Positions 1 to 12,664 of a stretch of DNA of 64,000 nucleotides are shown here, piece by piece (the first letter of the stretch is position 1; the number at the start of each line of letters is the position of its first letter). The stretch is from Fasciolopsis buskii. Its lineage: Eukaryota > Platyhelminthes > Trematoda > Plagiorchiida > Fasciolidae. Location: the NCBI GenBank assembly GCA_008360955.1, contig LUCM01007372.1, positions 266,023-330,022 on the forward strand. Direction: 5' to 3'. A program made the position numbers and the translations under genes. The notes under the pieces were generated by a model that saw only the letters and a list, made by a program, of their open reading frames with translations, searched no databases and was not told the DNA's origin.

Positions 1-1440
1 TAAAACACCTCAACAGGTTAGTTAATCACATCGATAAATGCCCAACTTGACTTTCTCAGTTCATACACTAGGAAAACGGCAGCACATCTTATCCGTTTAT
101 CATATCGTGCTGGTCTTTAGTATGGATGTTTTGAGGATAAGATTCGCAAAGCACAAAAATCAACCATAGAATTACAGCCGCAAGTGAAATTGAAGTTCAT
201 TGTGATGATTTCATCAAGCTGTCTTAAAACGACAAAAGTCTTTAGTCAGTTAACAATATAATGTAATAAATCGACGGTAAAATGCCAAGTCCGACGATAA
301 CGAGATGCCAGTTTAAATTAGCAGTTGATTTGGAGCGTATGGCAACGATAGAATTTCAAATATTCCAATAATGCCCAATGATTCAACGACCTTGTGATAC
401 ACAACATATTTGTTATTATATTTATAATTTGTTTACCCGATGGTAATGATGATATGACACAGTATCTTAGCAATCAGTTGTCCGCAGAAATTGTGTTAGC
501 TGTCACTTAACATTGATGAAAATTCCATGGGGGAAATTTTTGGCCGATTAGGAAATAAGCCTAAATATAGGACTCACTCAATTGACACGTTGCTTTGAAA
601 TCAAACTCACAACTAACCAGCAGCGAACAAAGACGAATTTCGGTTGAACATCAAGCTAGGTATTTATCCGCAGAACTTGTCAGCTATTGGCAAAAAGGAA
701 TGCGACTCATCCATTCGTAAATGGAAACTCGGAGCCAGGACCTGCACACTTCAACACCGATGGTCACAAACGGTGACGAGTGAGTAAATTAAATTAGCTT
801 GATTCGACTGCTTACAAAATGAGCAGTAGGAAACCTGATAAATGTTGAATTCCGCTGTTCAGAATTGCGCGACTGCCGTTGATGCAGTTAAGTAGGTCAT
901 TTTGAATGCCCGAAACAAAAGAATTCTCGAGATCCTTTCAGGGACGCAGAAGATCTATATTCGACTCAAATAGTCATGTGAAACGGCAGGCAAACTGTTC
1001 GAAGGCTATTTCTTAACCGCATGAAGTGCGTCAATTGCCGTCCGACCAAATAGAAAAGGGTATTCCTTACCAAAGGAAAAGCCGCATCAAATATGTCTCG
1101 TTGTTTAGCATCCAACCGCAACAGCCTGAGAGAGCCCCGTCGTTTGCTACTGAGACATTGTTAGAGTCCAAAAATAAGCAAAAGCCTTCACCCTGTGCCT
1201 CATGGCCTCAGGTCTCCGAAACGCCATTAAATAGGAGGTCCAAAACGTGATCTAGACCAGTACAAACTAACGTCAAGGGTAAATTTGCACAGCTTTTTCG
1301 ATATAAATTATATCCAAAATGGTCATTTTCTAGTATTCATTGACTGTCTTATGAAGCGGTCGCATCCAGTAGTGGATATGGGTTGTATTGTACTGTATTG
1401 TATTGTATTGACATTTGGGTGCAAAGTAAATGTCCCATTT
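1..1440. other. non-coding, nothing recognised
   Basis: I see no exon with good splice borders and no recognisable repeat except a short TATTG pentanucleotide tract near 1384-1410. By position it should be intron of, or upstream of, the CUB gene whose last exons lie at 3121 and 4883. Confidence 0.5.
1384..1410. repeat. (TATTG)n short tandem repeat
   Basis: About five imperfect copies of a TATTG/TACTG pentamer in tandem. It is a small microsatellite lying just beyond the 3' end of the minus-strand LINE fragment at 1441-2925, so it could be part of that element's tail, but this is not shown. Confidence 0.6.
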
Positions 1441-2925
1441 CAGGTTAAAAACTTCTGGAAAGAAAACGCTGCACTTATAACCTTGATTCTAGATGGTATG
1501 GAACGAAAAGCGGATCGTGTTGAAATATGAGCGCAGCACTTTGAAATATCGTTGTGCAGAGAATCCATCGGGTCTGATAGTATTTTGTGAGCAAATTTCT
1601 CAAATGCTGATAAATGCTGATCACAAAGATTGAAGGACACCTCAAGTAGTGGTATGAAAGCCACACGGCTAATAATTGCTACTCTCCGGCGAACAGTCTT
1701 AAAGTCCTTTTTAAGTAAACCTGGAAAAATATCAGGAGGACAGTGGAGAAAGATTGGAAAAAACACATTAGTATGCAAATCGGGAGATGGTGCTTAGTTT
1801 CACTGTGTAGTGTCGAAGTTTTCTGATTTGAAATGAGAACCGTCGGAAATTCTTTACACAGGTGGAAATGTGGAAATTCCACTTCAGAATTTTATCAATA
1901 GTAACTCCTAGATATTTCACAGAATCAAACCTGGTTAGTGTTTGTGAGTTGATGAGAGAAGTTTTGAATGGGTAGACGGACTGGGAGAGAGAGAACAGAC
2001 ATTCGAAACATTTAGATGTGTTGAGATTTAAACCAGGTTGTGCGGCGAAATCGTAGATAGAAGATAGATTGTTGGAAAAACTTTGATCGTCATCGTTGTT
2101 CGCAACGTCTTGAGAGAAAGCAACATCAACGGCATACTTAATTAGATAGGTCGTTGCTGTAAGTGGAGGAGAGAAATGGTGGAAGAACAGCACCCTGTAG
2201 CACGCCTGATTTGTTAAGCAACGGTTTTGAAGTTTTACCGTCAATTCGTGTGCAGCGGGTTCGGTTGGTAAAGTAATCAGATAGCCATGCTAAGAAAAAC
2301 TGGGACAACCAAATGTTTCCAGTTCGTGGAGTAGAAACCGTTGGAATGAGTCAAATGCCGACGAATAGTCCAGGAAGGTGCATTGCATGGATTTCATTGA
2401 TGCGTTTAGGGACTTACAAATGTGGCGGATATGGGAGGCGACAGCGTTCAAAGTGGACCTGTTAGATTTATAAGCAAATTGAAATGGGTCGTCAGGAGGA
2501 CACAGCAGAACGCAGGTGCTTCAGCATAGCACGCCCTGACAGATTAAGACCAAATGTTAATGCGGTGGGGTGAAAGGGTTTTGCTAAAGCAGTAGATCTG
2601 CTGGATTTTTTGTCTGGGAACATTAGTGACGAGTATCCATCAGTCAGGGTGGAAGACGAGCTTAATGGTGAGTTAATCAGAGAAGTAAATACATCCGTCA
2701 TGGCCACAACTTTAAAAGAGCTGACGGCATACTCTCAGGATCAACCTCTGTGGTAATTTTAGTGGTGCGGAGACGGTCGAGCATTCAAGTGTTCGAAATT
2801 GTCGAAAATAGCACATCATCTTTTGGTGATACAATTCTTTGCTCATAAAACCTAGATTTAAAATTCTTTTTCTCTGGTATTCCGGCAAAAGCGAGTTAAG
2901 TTCTGGTTTAATTTTGAACAATGAT
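1441..2925 (-). mobile_element. decayed CR1/Jockey-like LINE, 3' half
   Basis: The minus strand encodes broken pieces of a non-LTR reverse transcriptase. A piece around 1768-2244 has the classic motif KYLGVTIDKxLKWNFHI, found near the end of LINE reverse transcriptases. A piece at 1440-1778 has the C-terminal tail typical of CR1/Jockey elements (FPGLLKKDF, DQHLSAFEKFA, ILSDPMDSLH). A piece at 2712-2921 resembles the linker between endonuclease and RT, and 2492-2707 part of the RT fingers. The reading frame shifts several times and is stopped, so the copy is dead. It lies in the presumed intron before the CUB exon at 3121. Seen: the RT motifs. Known: these mark LINE RT. Inferred: the clade, because no tree was built. 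Confidence 0.8.
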
Positions 2926-3120
2926 ATGAAGATCTAAATAGCTTACATTTTATGTCCGATCTTCTATCTATGTCGTTTCCTTTGAATGAACTGACCGAAT
3001 AGAGTGGGCGTCTCTTAACACTACAAATTTGCAGTAACTACTGTGAATGTGATAGTACATGACGTGCACTTATCTAATATAACTCATCCATGCTATTAAT
3101 TTTTACTATTGAAATATTAG

Positions 3121-3316
3121 ATAGGCCATTCAAATTTATGTGGCACAGAGTACGTAACAATTGGGAGCACAAAGAACGAGGCGGAGCAGGCAACTCAGAA
3201 GTTGTGTGGCACAAGACTGCCTAATCTGCCACTGGACAGTCTACATGAGTTTTACGTGCACATTATGGGTGAGAATTTTGTCGAAGAGGACGGGTTCATA
3301 TTGAACTACAAGTCAG
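3121..3316 (+). CDS. CUB gene 1, second-half CUB exon (partial gene)
   Basis: A 196-base internal exon. It follows an AG acceptor (ATATTAG), opens in phase 0, and ends at a G|GTAAGA donor in phase 1. The 65 codons give the second half of a CUB domain: Cys in LCGTEYVTIGST, then LCG, then a strand ending EDGFILNYKS. Length and both phases equal those of the B half-exons in the gene that starts at 10521. The first half of this CUB was not found in the window, so the 5' part of the gene lies upstream or was disturbed by the LINE at 1441-2925. CUB domains mediate extracellular protein-protein contacts; the ligand here is unknown. The acidic residue after the first Cys is Glu where calcium-binding CUBs usually have Asp. 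Confidence 0.8.
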
Positions 3317-4882
3317 GTAAGATGCATTCGATTTTTCTTTAGGTTCTCTTGCTCTTGTGACCGTGAACATTTCAATTATTTTCGATTGGATTGCTTTATG
3401 GGTTCATCCCATCAACCTTTACCCCCAAGGTCGTTCCGACTGCCCTCTAACAGAAAGCAACATTACAACGTTATGTCTCAAGAAAAGCAATTAACTACCG
3501 CAATTGGTCTGTGCACATCCCAAATTCGTGTTTTCCTATTAATACACTATTAAAATAAGAGTAAAACAAAAAACAAATCCTGACATGCAGTCGAGGTTTG
3601 CAAAGAGAAAAGCAGTCTGACTTATCAGCACACTGCATATCGGTGAATGAATGCAGAAGTGAGGTTAGCGAAATCGCATCATCCCATTGTCATTTTACGT
3701 TGACTGTAATAAATTCTAATCGAAATGACGTGACGCGAACGCCGTCCATTGGCGCATAAGTGTCACCACTATGACCGTACAGTTCGTTCATCCAAGTGGC
3801 GACAATCTGATTGGCCAATATATAAAAATAGATAGTTAAATGACGACAATGTCCATGTCGAATATTACAGTAAAAGGAGGTGTGAACTTACAGTCAACAT
3901 AGGCTGGCAGCACGCACATAAGGAGTCAGAAAAAAGGAATCGACTTTGAAATAAAATGGGATAAAATGAACGATTTTGGTTTGGAAAACTACTGTCATTT
4001 TCCCTTATTCTAGCCGCGCGTATGGACGTTCGTGTTTGGCAGCACAAATGTTTTTTCAACTCGTGGTATTCAAGCATTCGTTGAATCGTTCTTCAGTGCG
4101 GTACCTGTACTCATCGTGATCTCCTCACTATATCTAACCATTTACTCCCCCTGTGCGTAGGTCACTTGTGTGCCGGAATCGGAGCCCCTGAGTGGGAGTA
4201 CATCACACACCCCGCCACAGTGCTTCTTACCAATCTTCCTCTAGTGGTAACAGATTCAGTACTAGACACTGAATCTAAGTAAACAGTCTGTAGAAGCAAA
4301 TGGGAAGAGAATTGGCGCACACTATCAACAAAAGCCTCGTGCGGGTCTTTTCCCAAGTGGTTTTGCGAAAAGGTCAATGCGCATTTTGAATCAAACAGAC
4401 CTTGGAAGCCCTAATAGGCGGGCTCGGAAATGAAACTCTTCATGGGCCACCATCCGTAGTTGAGGCTCAGCTGTACCCCACCAAACCATTTCTAATTAAT
4501 ATGTTAGGGGATGTGCATTTGATTCAGAATACTCAGAAAAACAAAACTTGACACCTTCATAATGAGAATGACCTTTACAAAAAGTAATGTATAAAAGTGG
4601 TAGCTGCCTGTATGTTCAAGCGATGAATCAGAAATCTTATATGGTGTGTGCCATTTGACAAACCTCTGGAAGGATGAGGGATCAGTGACAGGATTTAGGT
4701 GCGTTTATAACGGGTGTGACAGATAAATTTTATGCGCGTGAGAGCACTGGAAACTCGACTTTTTTATTTACCGGTTCATGCACTATTCATGAATAGGAGA
4801 AAACAAACTGGGTTACTTATGATAAACTGTAATCCTGTTTTGTCCACCTAATTCATCCAACTGAAATTATCTTTCATTTCAG

Positions 4883-4956
4883 GTACGAATTACCTGTCTC
4901 CATTCAGGCTCGCGCTTCTGCTAATCCATTCAATCACCCTGCATTGGTTTTCTTAA
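4883..4956 (+). CDS. CUB gene 1, terminal exon with hydrophobic tail
   Basis: After a strong acceptor (CTTTCATTTCAG) this exon enters with two bases, matching the phase 1 donor at 3316. It adds about 24 residues and stops with TAA at 4954-4956. The tail reads GTNYLSPFRLALLLIHSITL and then four more residues. It is a short hydrophobic C-terminus with no charged residue after it, preceded by small residues (S, G, T, N). This fits a GPI-attachment signal, so the protein is likely tethered at the cell or tegument surface. Alternatives are a single-pass anchor or a non-functional tail. The exon call rests on phase match and splice site, the GPI call on composition only. Confidence 0.65.
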
Positions 4957-5351
4957 CCTGCAGTATTTTGCTTCGCACTAGACTAAAAAAGTTACGGAGA
5001 AAATGACATGCATTAATATTGAAATCATCTGATCGCTGTGACACAAGTGGTTCATTGAATTTCTCATTTTGGTCATAATTTCTCACTTCAAGTGTGCACA
5101 TACTAATCCACCTTACTTTTCGTTGGTTATTTGTTTGTCTTCTTATTGCTATTTCATAAATGTTAAAAATACGGTCTTTATTGGACCATCAAGGGTTATC
5201 GCATTTTATCAGATATGGTTCATTCTAAACATTCGGTGGAACCAACGGAACTTCGTAGATCCTAGAAGACGGGAAGCCGCAATTTTGAAACTACGGCAGA
5301 AGAACTTATGAAACTCTGCGTTAAATGCAAAATATTTACTGAACATATGCG

Positions 5352-5357
5352 AATAAA
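5352..5357 (+). terminator. possible poly(A) signal of CUB gene 1
   Basis: An AATAAA hexamer about 400 bases after the stop at 4956. It is the first convincing plus-strand candidate downstream, but such hexamers are common in this DNA, so the assignment is weak. Confidence 0.25.
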
Positions 5358-8300
5358 TAGTTAGTCCGATAATGCTTGCTGGCAACACTAATGTAACAGT
5401 TGCCAATACATTTAGAAAACTGTCCGATATACATATCCATCCACATCGTGCGAACTGAACCAGGTAAACGGTGGTTCAAATCTCAGTAGGTCATAATACC
5501 ATCTGAATGCGTCTGCATTACAAACTTCCCTATTTCAGGTTGTTTCCACTTCCCCGAATCCCGGCCAGCGTGGCACGCATAGCTTGTTCCTGTACGAGAT
5601 GACCACAAGTAATGAGAAACAAACCAAATAACTTTTGAACGGCTTAAACGTAGTTATATGAATACGATGTCATAGTGATTAAAATGATGTGCGGTGGTTT
5701 CTGATCAGGAGTTTCTTCAATGGATTTGTATGCCTCGATCGGTCTGAGCAGTAGTTTTTACTTGGTTTTATAGACTCCAGATCGGTTGGCGTTGGGGTTC
5801 GGCACCAAAAATTCTGTCGGCAGTTACGGTAGGTCTGTTGATGTGCACGTCCTGAGAACATGATTAATGAGATGCCCTGATATCAAACTTCAAGAGGAAA
5901 TGTGCGAACATAAAATTCGGGTGAGAGAACTTTAAATGTCAAAGAGCAAGCTTCCAAGGTCACAAATCCAGTATACAAAACTGGAAATGGACGGAGAAGC
6001 TCGGAAGGTAAGCCTTCTGGATTAGAATCATCTGAGATCCCAATAGCAAGATTGATGAGTGAAAACTCCATAAATGTAGAGTGATGCTGGCATCATAACC
6101 AGTTCCCTGCGAGTGGCAATTTAGTCTATGAAAGCCGCAATAAAATTTCAGTGACCAGGTACAAATGTAATAAGAGCATTTCCAGTTAAGACGCATTTCC
6201 CACCTACCACAGCATTCCAAAATTGCAATGAATGAAAATTTACCGCGGCATTTCAACTCCTAATCCATCACAATAAACCATGTGAACCGCCAAAAACAGT
6301 CAGAGATGCACTCTGGTAGCGAATTCCAGTTAGAAATCAAACCCCGGGTCACTCAAGATGACTCTCTTAAAGCTATTTGCCATTACTGCAACACAATGTA
6401 GTTCCCATTCATAGTCAGCTCTTCTACTATCACAGGCCGTTTGTTTTCATCTCAGTGACCGATTCCTATGATGAACATCCATCATACGAATAGCCTAATT
6501 CTTGTAACTTGCTGTATGCCTTTGCCTATTGCGGGTGGTCCACACCATATGCACGAAAATGGGATACTGTTCACATTCTAATAAGGTCATTTTTAGATAT
6601 TTACTTGTTGTGTCTTATCGTGAGAAGGTTGCAAAACGAAACGTCAAAACATTTCCAGTAACCTTACACCATAAATCTTGATAAAGCCCACTCAGTAGAT
6701 ATAGCCTTGATACCAAGCCATCTTGGAATCTTATGACTTATTAGTCCATGTGGTTTGGTTTGAACAATGTTTGGTCAGCCTTGATTAAAAATAGACTGGA
6801 ATCTATTTGCCCTTTTGTTGAGACGAAAGGACTGTACTAGCGTTCTTCTTTCTCCCAGTGTCTCAATGCAAACCCACGAGATCCCCATCCTACCAGACAC
6901 CTCTGTACTCGGATTACTGAAATTATCGCGAGTACAACATGTCACCGAACTTTTATGTTTGACTGACTGCCTTCGGACGACTACTTTTGCGCACAAGCCT
7001 CAGGTCATCCGACAAACATCACACTCCGAAGCAACAAACTACAGTTTCGGTGCTATTAGATTGCATCTGTGGTGCATATTCGGACGGTCTAAATTTTGTG
7101 CATGAAAGATGTAGTCCAAAGGAGAGTCACTGAAACACAGAATCATCAACCCCCCCTACACTACTCACAAGTAGTCGTGGACCATATGCAATCGTTGCAC
7201 AGTTTCTGGCTTGATAATCCTCTTGATTAGCCATCTGAATGTTTGGTATGTATTTCAGCACACCCATACCTTGCAGATGCGACAAGAAACCTATCGATCG
7301 CAAAGATTTCGTTGCTTTTTAATTGAAACCACAGCCTTATTGCCGTGATTAGAGGTAGACGAATGAGAAATCGATTGAACCTCAGCGTGTACTGGGCTTA
7401 TAAACAAGCAAATATGAACTATTTAACCCAGGTGAACAGATGTCGAAGCTGCAATAAAAATCAAGAACCTCACCCAGTGGACCCAATCGGATTAAAGGAC
7501 TTACAACTTCACAAAGGAATCTATGGAAACCAAAATTCTAGGTCTTGGAGGAATTTCGGCGATGTGACAAAATGACCTTTTCGGTAACGTAATTTCACCT
7601 GCAATCACTCATCTGTGCAATTTATAGTTTCAGTTTTCTACCTCGCATTCCACTCATAATTTATTCGCTAAATTACTTTTAACTAAATCCTTTTAGGAAG
7701 TGGCATTCGAAGTGGAAAACTGTAGTGCGAAATTAACATTGAATCAAAATGAAAATCAGAGATTTCATGTTCCGAGTGGGGCAACATAAACCGGAAATTG
7801 TTGTTGGTTGGGATGACACTATTTTTATATACACGAAGTATCCACTACTTTTTATCTGTTAAGTTATTAAGTCGTTCATTTCATTGGTTCACATTGCTCT
7901 AATTCCACGACTAGTGCTGACAGTTTGTTTAAACAAAGATGGATATTCCAGATACAAAAGTTCTTATGGACTACAAAACTCCCGTACGGCCTCCCCTCCT
8001 GAAGTCACTGAACCTCGAGCAATCATAAATCCAAAGTTGTTCCCTGATAAATGATTCAAAAATAATAGAAGAGTATTGCTGTTGACGCTATCAAACGGTT
8101 GTTGTGTAATAAAACTATCCGTCATCATTAGAAATGGTCACTCATTCCAACGGTTTGCAAACAATAACAAGTTCACACTGACCATTAAAGAGGTGCACAC
8201 CTACGTTAGATAACATTACAGTTAGTTTTCTAACAAGTAAACTTCTACACAACGCTCATATGTTCACACTAAAATGACAATTTTCTAAGTTGACTGGCAC

Positions 8301-9707
8301 ACTTGATTAAAACAATCAAGCGATAGGAATGAGATGGGGGCGAAACTAGGTGGCAGAATATACTTTTGGAAGACATTTTTGGTTGGAGTGAAACAATGCT
8401 AGTTGCCATCGCTACAAGGTAGAAATTGAGCTCATTGTTCTTTTGAAGACAGCAAAATTGGTGCCATATGTCGAATTTTAGGAATATTTTCATCAGGTAA
8501 AGGCTGATTACGTAACTTCGAAAGTAAATAGTTCATATTACTTGTTATTTCAACGTGAAAATTGTTGGACAACTGAGCTAACCATCCGTAACTGAGACAT
8601 GCTCTTTCTAAACTCGGAGAAATTCGTTTATTTCTGAGGACTGGCCTGAGCCGGTTTTAAAAAACTTCATTACCAATCATAGCGTGAAGTGAAACGTTCA
8701 TGGCTACCACGAATGCAAATCCATGCCTCCAAAAAATCTCTGTTCATATGTACAATGTGGTAATACCGAAGTGTTTTTTTTCACTGCATGATCAAACATT
8801 GGACGAGACGATGGAATCGGTGACATGACAGTTTAAATAAGGGCTTCTAATTACTGATTAAAATGGTCATGCATGTAGAACTTGTGATTAACCGGAATGA
8901 GAGAGAAATCAGATCAGTGCAACGCAAGTGTCAAACAAATGTACCGCGAGGGCGCTCTCACTCATTACAAAGTGAACAGTCATGCTTAAATGACTGACGG
9001 ACAATCAGCAAACGTATAGTGGGCTTTTGTTCCGAATGAAGTATTCCTGAATGGCTTTAGAATCGATACAAGATCCTCAATGTTTTTCCCCCTGTCTGGT
9101 AGTTTCCTAACTATATGGAACAAATGATCGCCAACGCGACGGCTTTTATTGTCAATCCAGTTAGAGGGCTGTGGTACAAGAAGGAACGGAGTGCCCACAA
9201 TTTTTGGAGTAATCAGATCAACGGATACTTGGGATCGATGTAACAAAATACCCAATTTGCGTTTTTAACAAAAATGCAGCATTATGTTATGTATTTTTGT
9301 TTGCACTTACCTGAGATTTTTTCAAATAAATGGCCTAAAGTTGTTCGCCATTCCACAGCCGATGACCGAAAAATCCGTTTTTTAATACATCTGCGACAAT
9401 ACAAAATATCCTGATGAAGGTTGGTGAGGTGGAGAAATATTCTGGAAAAACTAGCATGTGGGCACTGCTCTCAATTCTTCGTCTTATCTGTTCTCTAATG
9501 TCTTACGAAATAACATGGTCGCCCATTGCATGGTTGAACGCGAACCCGAACGGACTGTCGTATTATTCATCTCTTCTACAATTATATAAGCATCACCTTC
9601 CGTTTAGCGTGATCACATTTATCCCACTACTTCATTCAATCTCATCAATTTCATCTCCATCCGCATCAGGTTTTCTCAGTTTTCTGTTCTTACCTAACAC
9701 TCGTCTC

Positions 9708-9708
<1 letters not shown>

Positions 9709-9738
<30 letters not shown>

Positions 9739-9749
9739 ATATATTTATA

Positions 9750-9793
<44 letters not shown>
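9709..9793. repeat. (AT)n microsatellite
   Basis: About 85 bases of nearly pure AT dinucleotides, interrupted in the middle by a short AT-rich spacer (ATAATATATTTATAAATA). It creates a false open frame on the plus strand that should not be annotated as a gene. Confidence 0.95.
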
Positions 9794-9795
<2 letters not shown>

Positions 9796-10520
9796 CCTTT
9801 ACCTTACAAAATAAGGGTTCCTAATAAAAGTGGTAACAAGTGATTTTGTCATGAATCTCATCCGCCATTTACATAGAGATCTTTAGATTACGCAATTTAT
9901 CTAGTCACCCTCGCAATGAAAAGCCAAGTCGGTAAACACATTTGTGTAGGTACATACGCCTGGAAATTCATGCAAGTGTAGTCTTCGACAGTCGCTTAGT
10001 TGAAGATCAGTTTCTATCATCGAAATTAAGCGATACTGTGTAAATTTCGTTACTTAATTTTACAGTGGCAAAAGTTGTTTTTCAGTCAACTGAAGCACGT
10101 CAGCACATTGCACCCTTAGGATATGCGAGCAAGAAGTGATATTTTGGATTTTTATTCTGACTACTGATGTAAGAATAGGAGTTAGCTGCTTTTGGTGCCT
10201 TATGTACTCACATAGAGATTTCGAACTTTCTGATTCTGCTCACGGGGCTGGGAGTCAGTCGACACTTGTGTTCATAGTGAATATACGAACAGTTAACAAT
10301 GAGGCTTTAGTAGTCCAAGGTCAAAAAGCGAGAGAAAAAACCCGTTCTCTAAAATCAATCGATGAAAAGACAATGAAATGACTGAAACCTGATTGGTTGG
10401 TATTTTTTCGACGAATCCGGGTAGAAGAGATTCAGGACGGGTAAACCGCATGCAACGCTAATGGTAAAACAAATAAAGGATCATTTCTGCGGATAGATTT
10501 CATTTAATCACGATCAGGAC

Positions 10521-10569
10521 ATGCAAATTCCATTCGTTCTTCTCATCTTCCCTGCCCTGTTCGGAAGAG
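10521..10569 (+). CDS. CUB gene 2, exon 1: start codon and signal peptide
   Basis: The exon holds ATG plus 16 codons, MQIPFVLLIFPALFGR, then one base of the next codon before a GAG|GTATGT donor. This is a textbook secretory signal: start Met, a hydrophobic core (IPFVLLIFPALF), then a small/polar end. It joins in frame to the CUB exon at 10661, giving ...FGREVLCSE. I chose this start because it is the only ATG giving a signal peptide in the right phase just upstream. The bases before it (TTTAATCACGATCAG, then GAC and ATG) also look like a weak AG acceptor. The first exon could therefore extend from a trans-splice or an upstream 5'UTR intron; this is speculation. The product is expected to be secreted or surface exposed. 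Confidence 0.75.
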
Positions 10570-10660
10570 GTATGTGACCAAATGGTTGCCTTCGTTGTGT
10601 GAAGAATGTTCCTTCAGCAAACATCAAGTGCACCATCATTTTCTAACTTTCTTTTTTCAG

Positions 10661-10827
10661 AAGTGCTATGCTCTGAACTCATATGTCCGTCATCTCCGAT
10701 AAACGTAACCGCGACAAAGGGCGTGTTTAACTTCACTCCTGGTGACAGCGTGATCACTGCGTCGAAAACATGCACGATCATGTTCGAGTCAACCAGGAGT
10801 GTGGCTTTGAACTTTATCAGATTCAAG
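10661..10827 (+). CDS. CUB gene 2, module 1 half A
   Basis: A 167-base exon after a very strong acceptor (CTTTCTTTTTTCAG). It enters with two bases and ends in phase 0 at AAG|GTTTGC. It encodes the first half of CUB domain 1. Cysteines are in ELICPSS and SKTCTIMFE, and the exon ends with the core strand VALNFIRFK, the usual place of the h-x-L-x-F-x-x-F CUB signature. Phase and length are shared with the other A exons (167, 164 and 176 bases). Confidence 0.85.
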
Positions 10828-12468
10828 GTTTGCCTCATTCATTTCTTGTTCTATCACCTTAATCATCGCAAAACTCTATAAGCGATGTCCACTTGTGAGC
10901 GGCATTATCAGAACACTTGTGCACAAATGGGTTTACTTCATTAATCCTTTTTTCACCATGTAAAGTAGCTAATTCCGTCTCATCGTATTAGTCAGTACAC
11001 AAATAATACTTGGTTAGATATGCTGAGTTCGTATGCTAGTATCAGCTTAAAAACTGCGGAATAATCTGTGATCGAACGGATATTGTACCATACCCGTCAG
11101 TGGAAAGGAGAATAGCGGTGTTTTGATGTTACAAACACTAGCTAATCTAGCTGCGTGATAGAGCTGCGCTGAGAATGTGTCTCATGAACCGATAGTTTAG
11201 TTCCAATTTTTGGACTGTTATCGCACACTACGAACGTTACAAGTCTAAGCCGAGTTATCACATGTCACTTCGGCTAATCGACACTACATTATACGTTCAA
11301 AATGCGCTAGTGAAGCTGTTTCTTCAATGACAAATTTATTCCCAAATAGACAAATAATTTTTTTGGCCGTAGATAGCTTAAGGTGATTTCTAGATTATTC
11401 ATCAAGAAGCTTAAATATTACTACGGAAGACTATAGAGTAACATCGCACTATGAAGTTGGTCTCGGGTTCTGCCATCTTTTATATGATGTAAAAGTCGAT
11501 TGTCTGACTTGTAAATGTTTGCAGTTAGTAGAAACGGTAGACTACAGTTGTATTGCACCAAATATTGTTAACGGTCAATAAAACTTTGACGGTCAGTTCA
11601 AAGGGCCTAGTGCCTTTAATAGTCCCCAATTTCCTCTTACCAGTTTATCACAGGTAGATATTCACTGTTGATGACCTTGTCAAAAACGAAGCAGATGTTC
11701 CTTCCCGTCATGGTTTACTGTGGCGAGTTGCACATCCATGCTTTGTCACGTGTCATTTGAAACGACTGGAACTTTTGTGTTTTGCTGCTTCAAACATGTG
11801 GACAGAAACAGCTTGGAGCTATCAAATACGGGTACCCAGATGAAGTAGCAGAATCACGGGGGTAGCTGATTTTCCCTTCTAGGAAATATCCCTAAATTTT
11901 TGCACATTCACCCAGCCTCAAATGGGAAACTATTTCGGAGTGGACGCTTATGGTTACTCTTAGGTTATCTGGGAATATCTCACTATCTCTATGGCTACTA
12001 TGATGAGTAGGACGTAGGTCGAAAGAACCACAAAGATCTTCATGTACCACTAGTCAACACATCACTGACAATCACGGGAACAACGCGCATTTACCTGCTA
12101 CATGTGAAAACCGGTGTCTTCAAATTAAGGGCTGAATCCAAAATGAAGACCGGCCACTCAAACATTACTTTATTCGTTCACTTATAGTGATTTTAATCTG
12201 AAATAAAATATCTGTACCCAGACTAGTTTCACATTTCTCGATTGTGAGTTTGGAAAAGGGATGTTCAGCCCGAATAAACTCGTAGTCTCTGAACTTACTG
12301 CCAAAAGTCCAACCGAATCGTCAACTGACAGAAACTGAACTGCTGTTGTTCCAACTAAGCAATGATGTGAACTTATCCTGTGTGTAAGTTTTATCGACTC
12401 CTTCTCGTTCCTTCTGTTTGTGTATTTTAAAGACAGTACAGTTTCTTGCAAATTTCTCATACCAACAG

Positions 12469-12664
12469 TTTGGCGTGCCAGAAGGCTGCAAAGATAATTT
12501 CATTGAAGTTGGACAGGGTACGGAAAATCAGTCCGGGAATGGGCAAAGATTCTGCGGAGATGTGATGCCAATTCTGCCAAGGTCAACGCAAAACAAGATC
12601 TATTTGAAGATCCAGATGCTAAAAACACCTGTCGGCGACGGATTTCTGCTGGAATACCAAGAAG
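12469..12664 (+). CDS. CUB gene 2, module 1 half B
   Basis: A 196-base exon after a CCAACAG acceptor, phase 0 in and phase 1 out (GAAG|GTAAGG). It completes CUB domain 1: EGCKDNFIEVGQGT, then RFCGDVMPILPRSTQNKIYL, and a last strand ending GFLLEYQE. The two cysteines pair with each other in the family pattern (Cys3-Cys4). The Asp in CKD is retained, which in calcium-binding CUB domains contacts the ion, but the later Ser-Asp pair of that site is not evident. The exon is the same length as 3121-3316 of gene 1, pointing to a shared ancestor. Confidence 0.85.

Larger units (their letters stand above)
4957..10520. other. spacer between the two CUB genes, nothing recognised
   Basis: The 5.5 kb between the stop of gene 1 and the start codon of gene 2 shows only short open frames on both strands, with no family resemblance and no consistent splice pairs. 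A long AT dinucleotide tract (9709-9793) is the only clear landmark. The promoter of gene 2 should lie here, but I see no convincing TATA or initiator. Confidence 0.5.

Noticed and set aside
5540..5606. Possible exon between the CUB genes (acceptor CCTATTTCAG, then VVSTSPNPGQRG)
   Set aside because: The SPNPG word recalls canonical CUB starts, but the frame lacks Cys, its phases do not match the modules and no partner exon was found.
9414..9824. 136-codon plus-strand open frame
   Set aside because: Its last third is translated AT microsatellite (Ile-Tyr repeats); no splice sites, no homology recognised.
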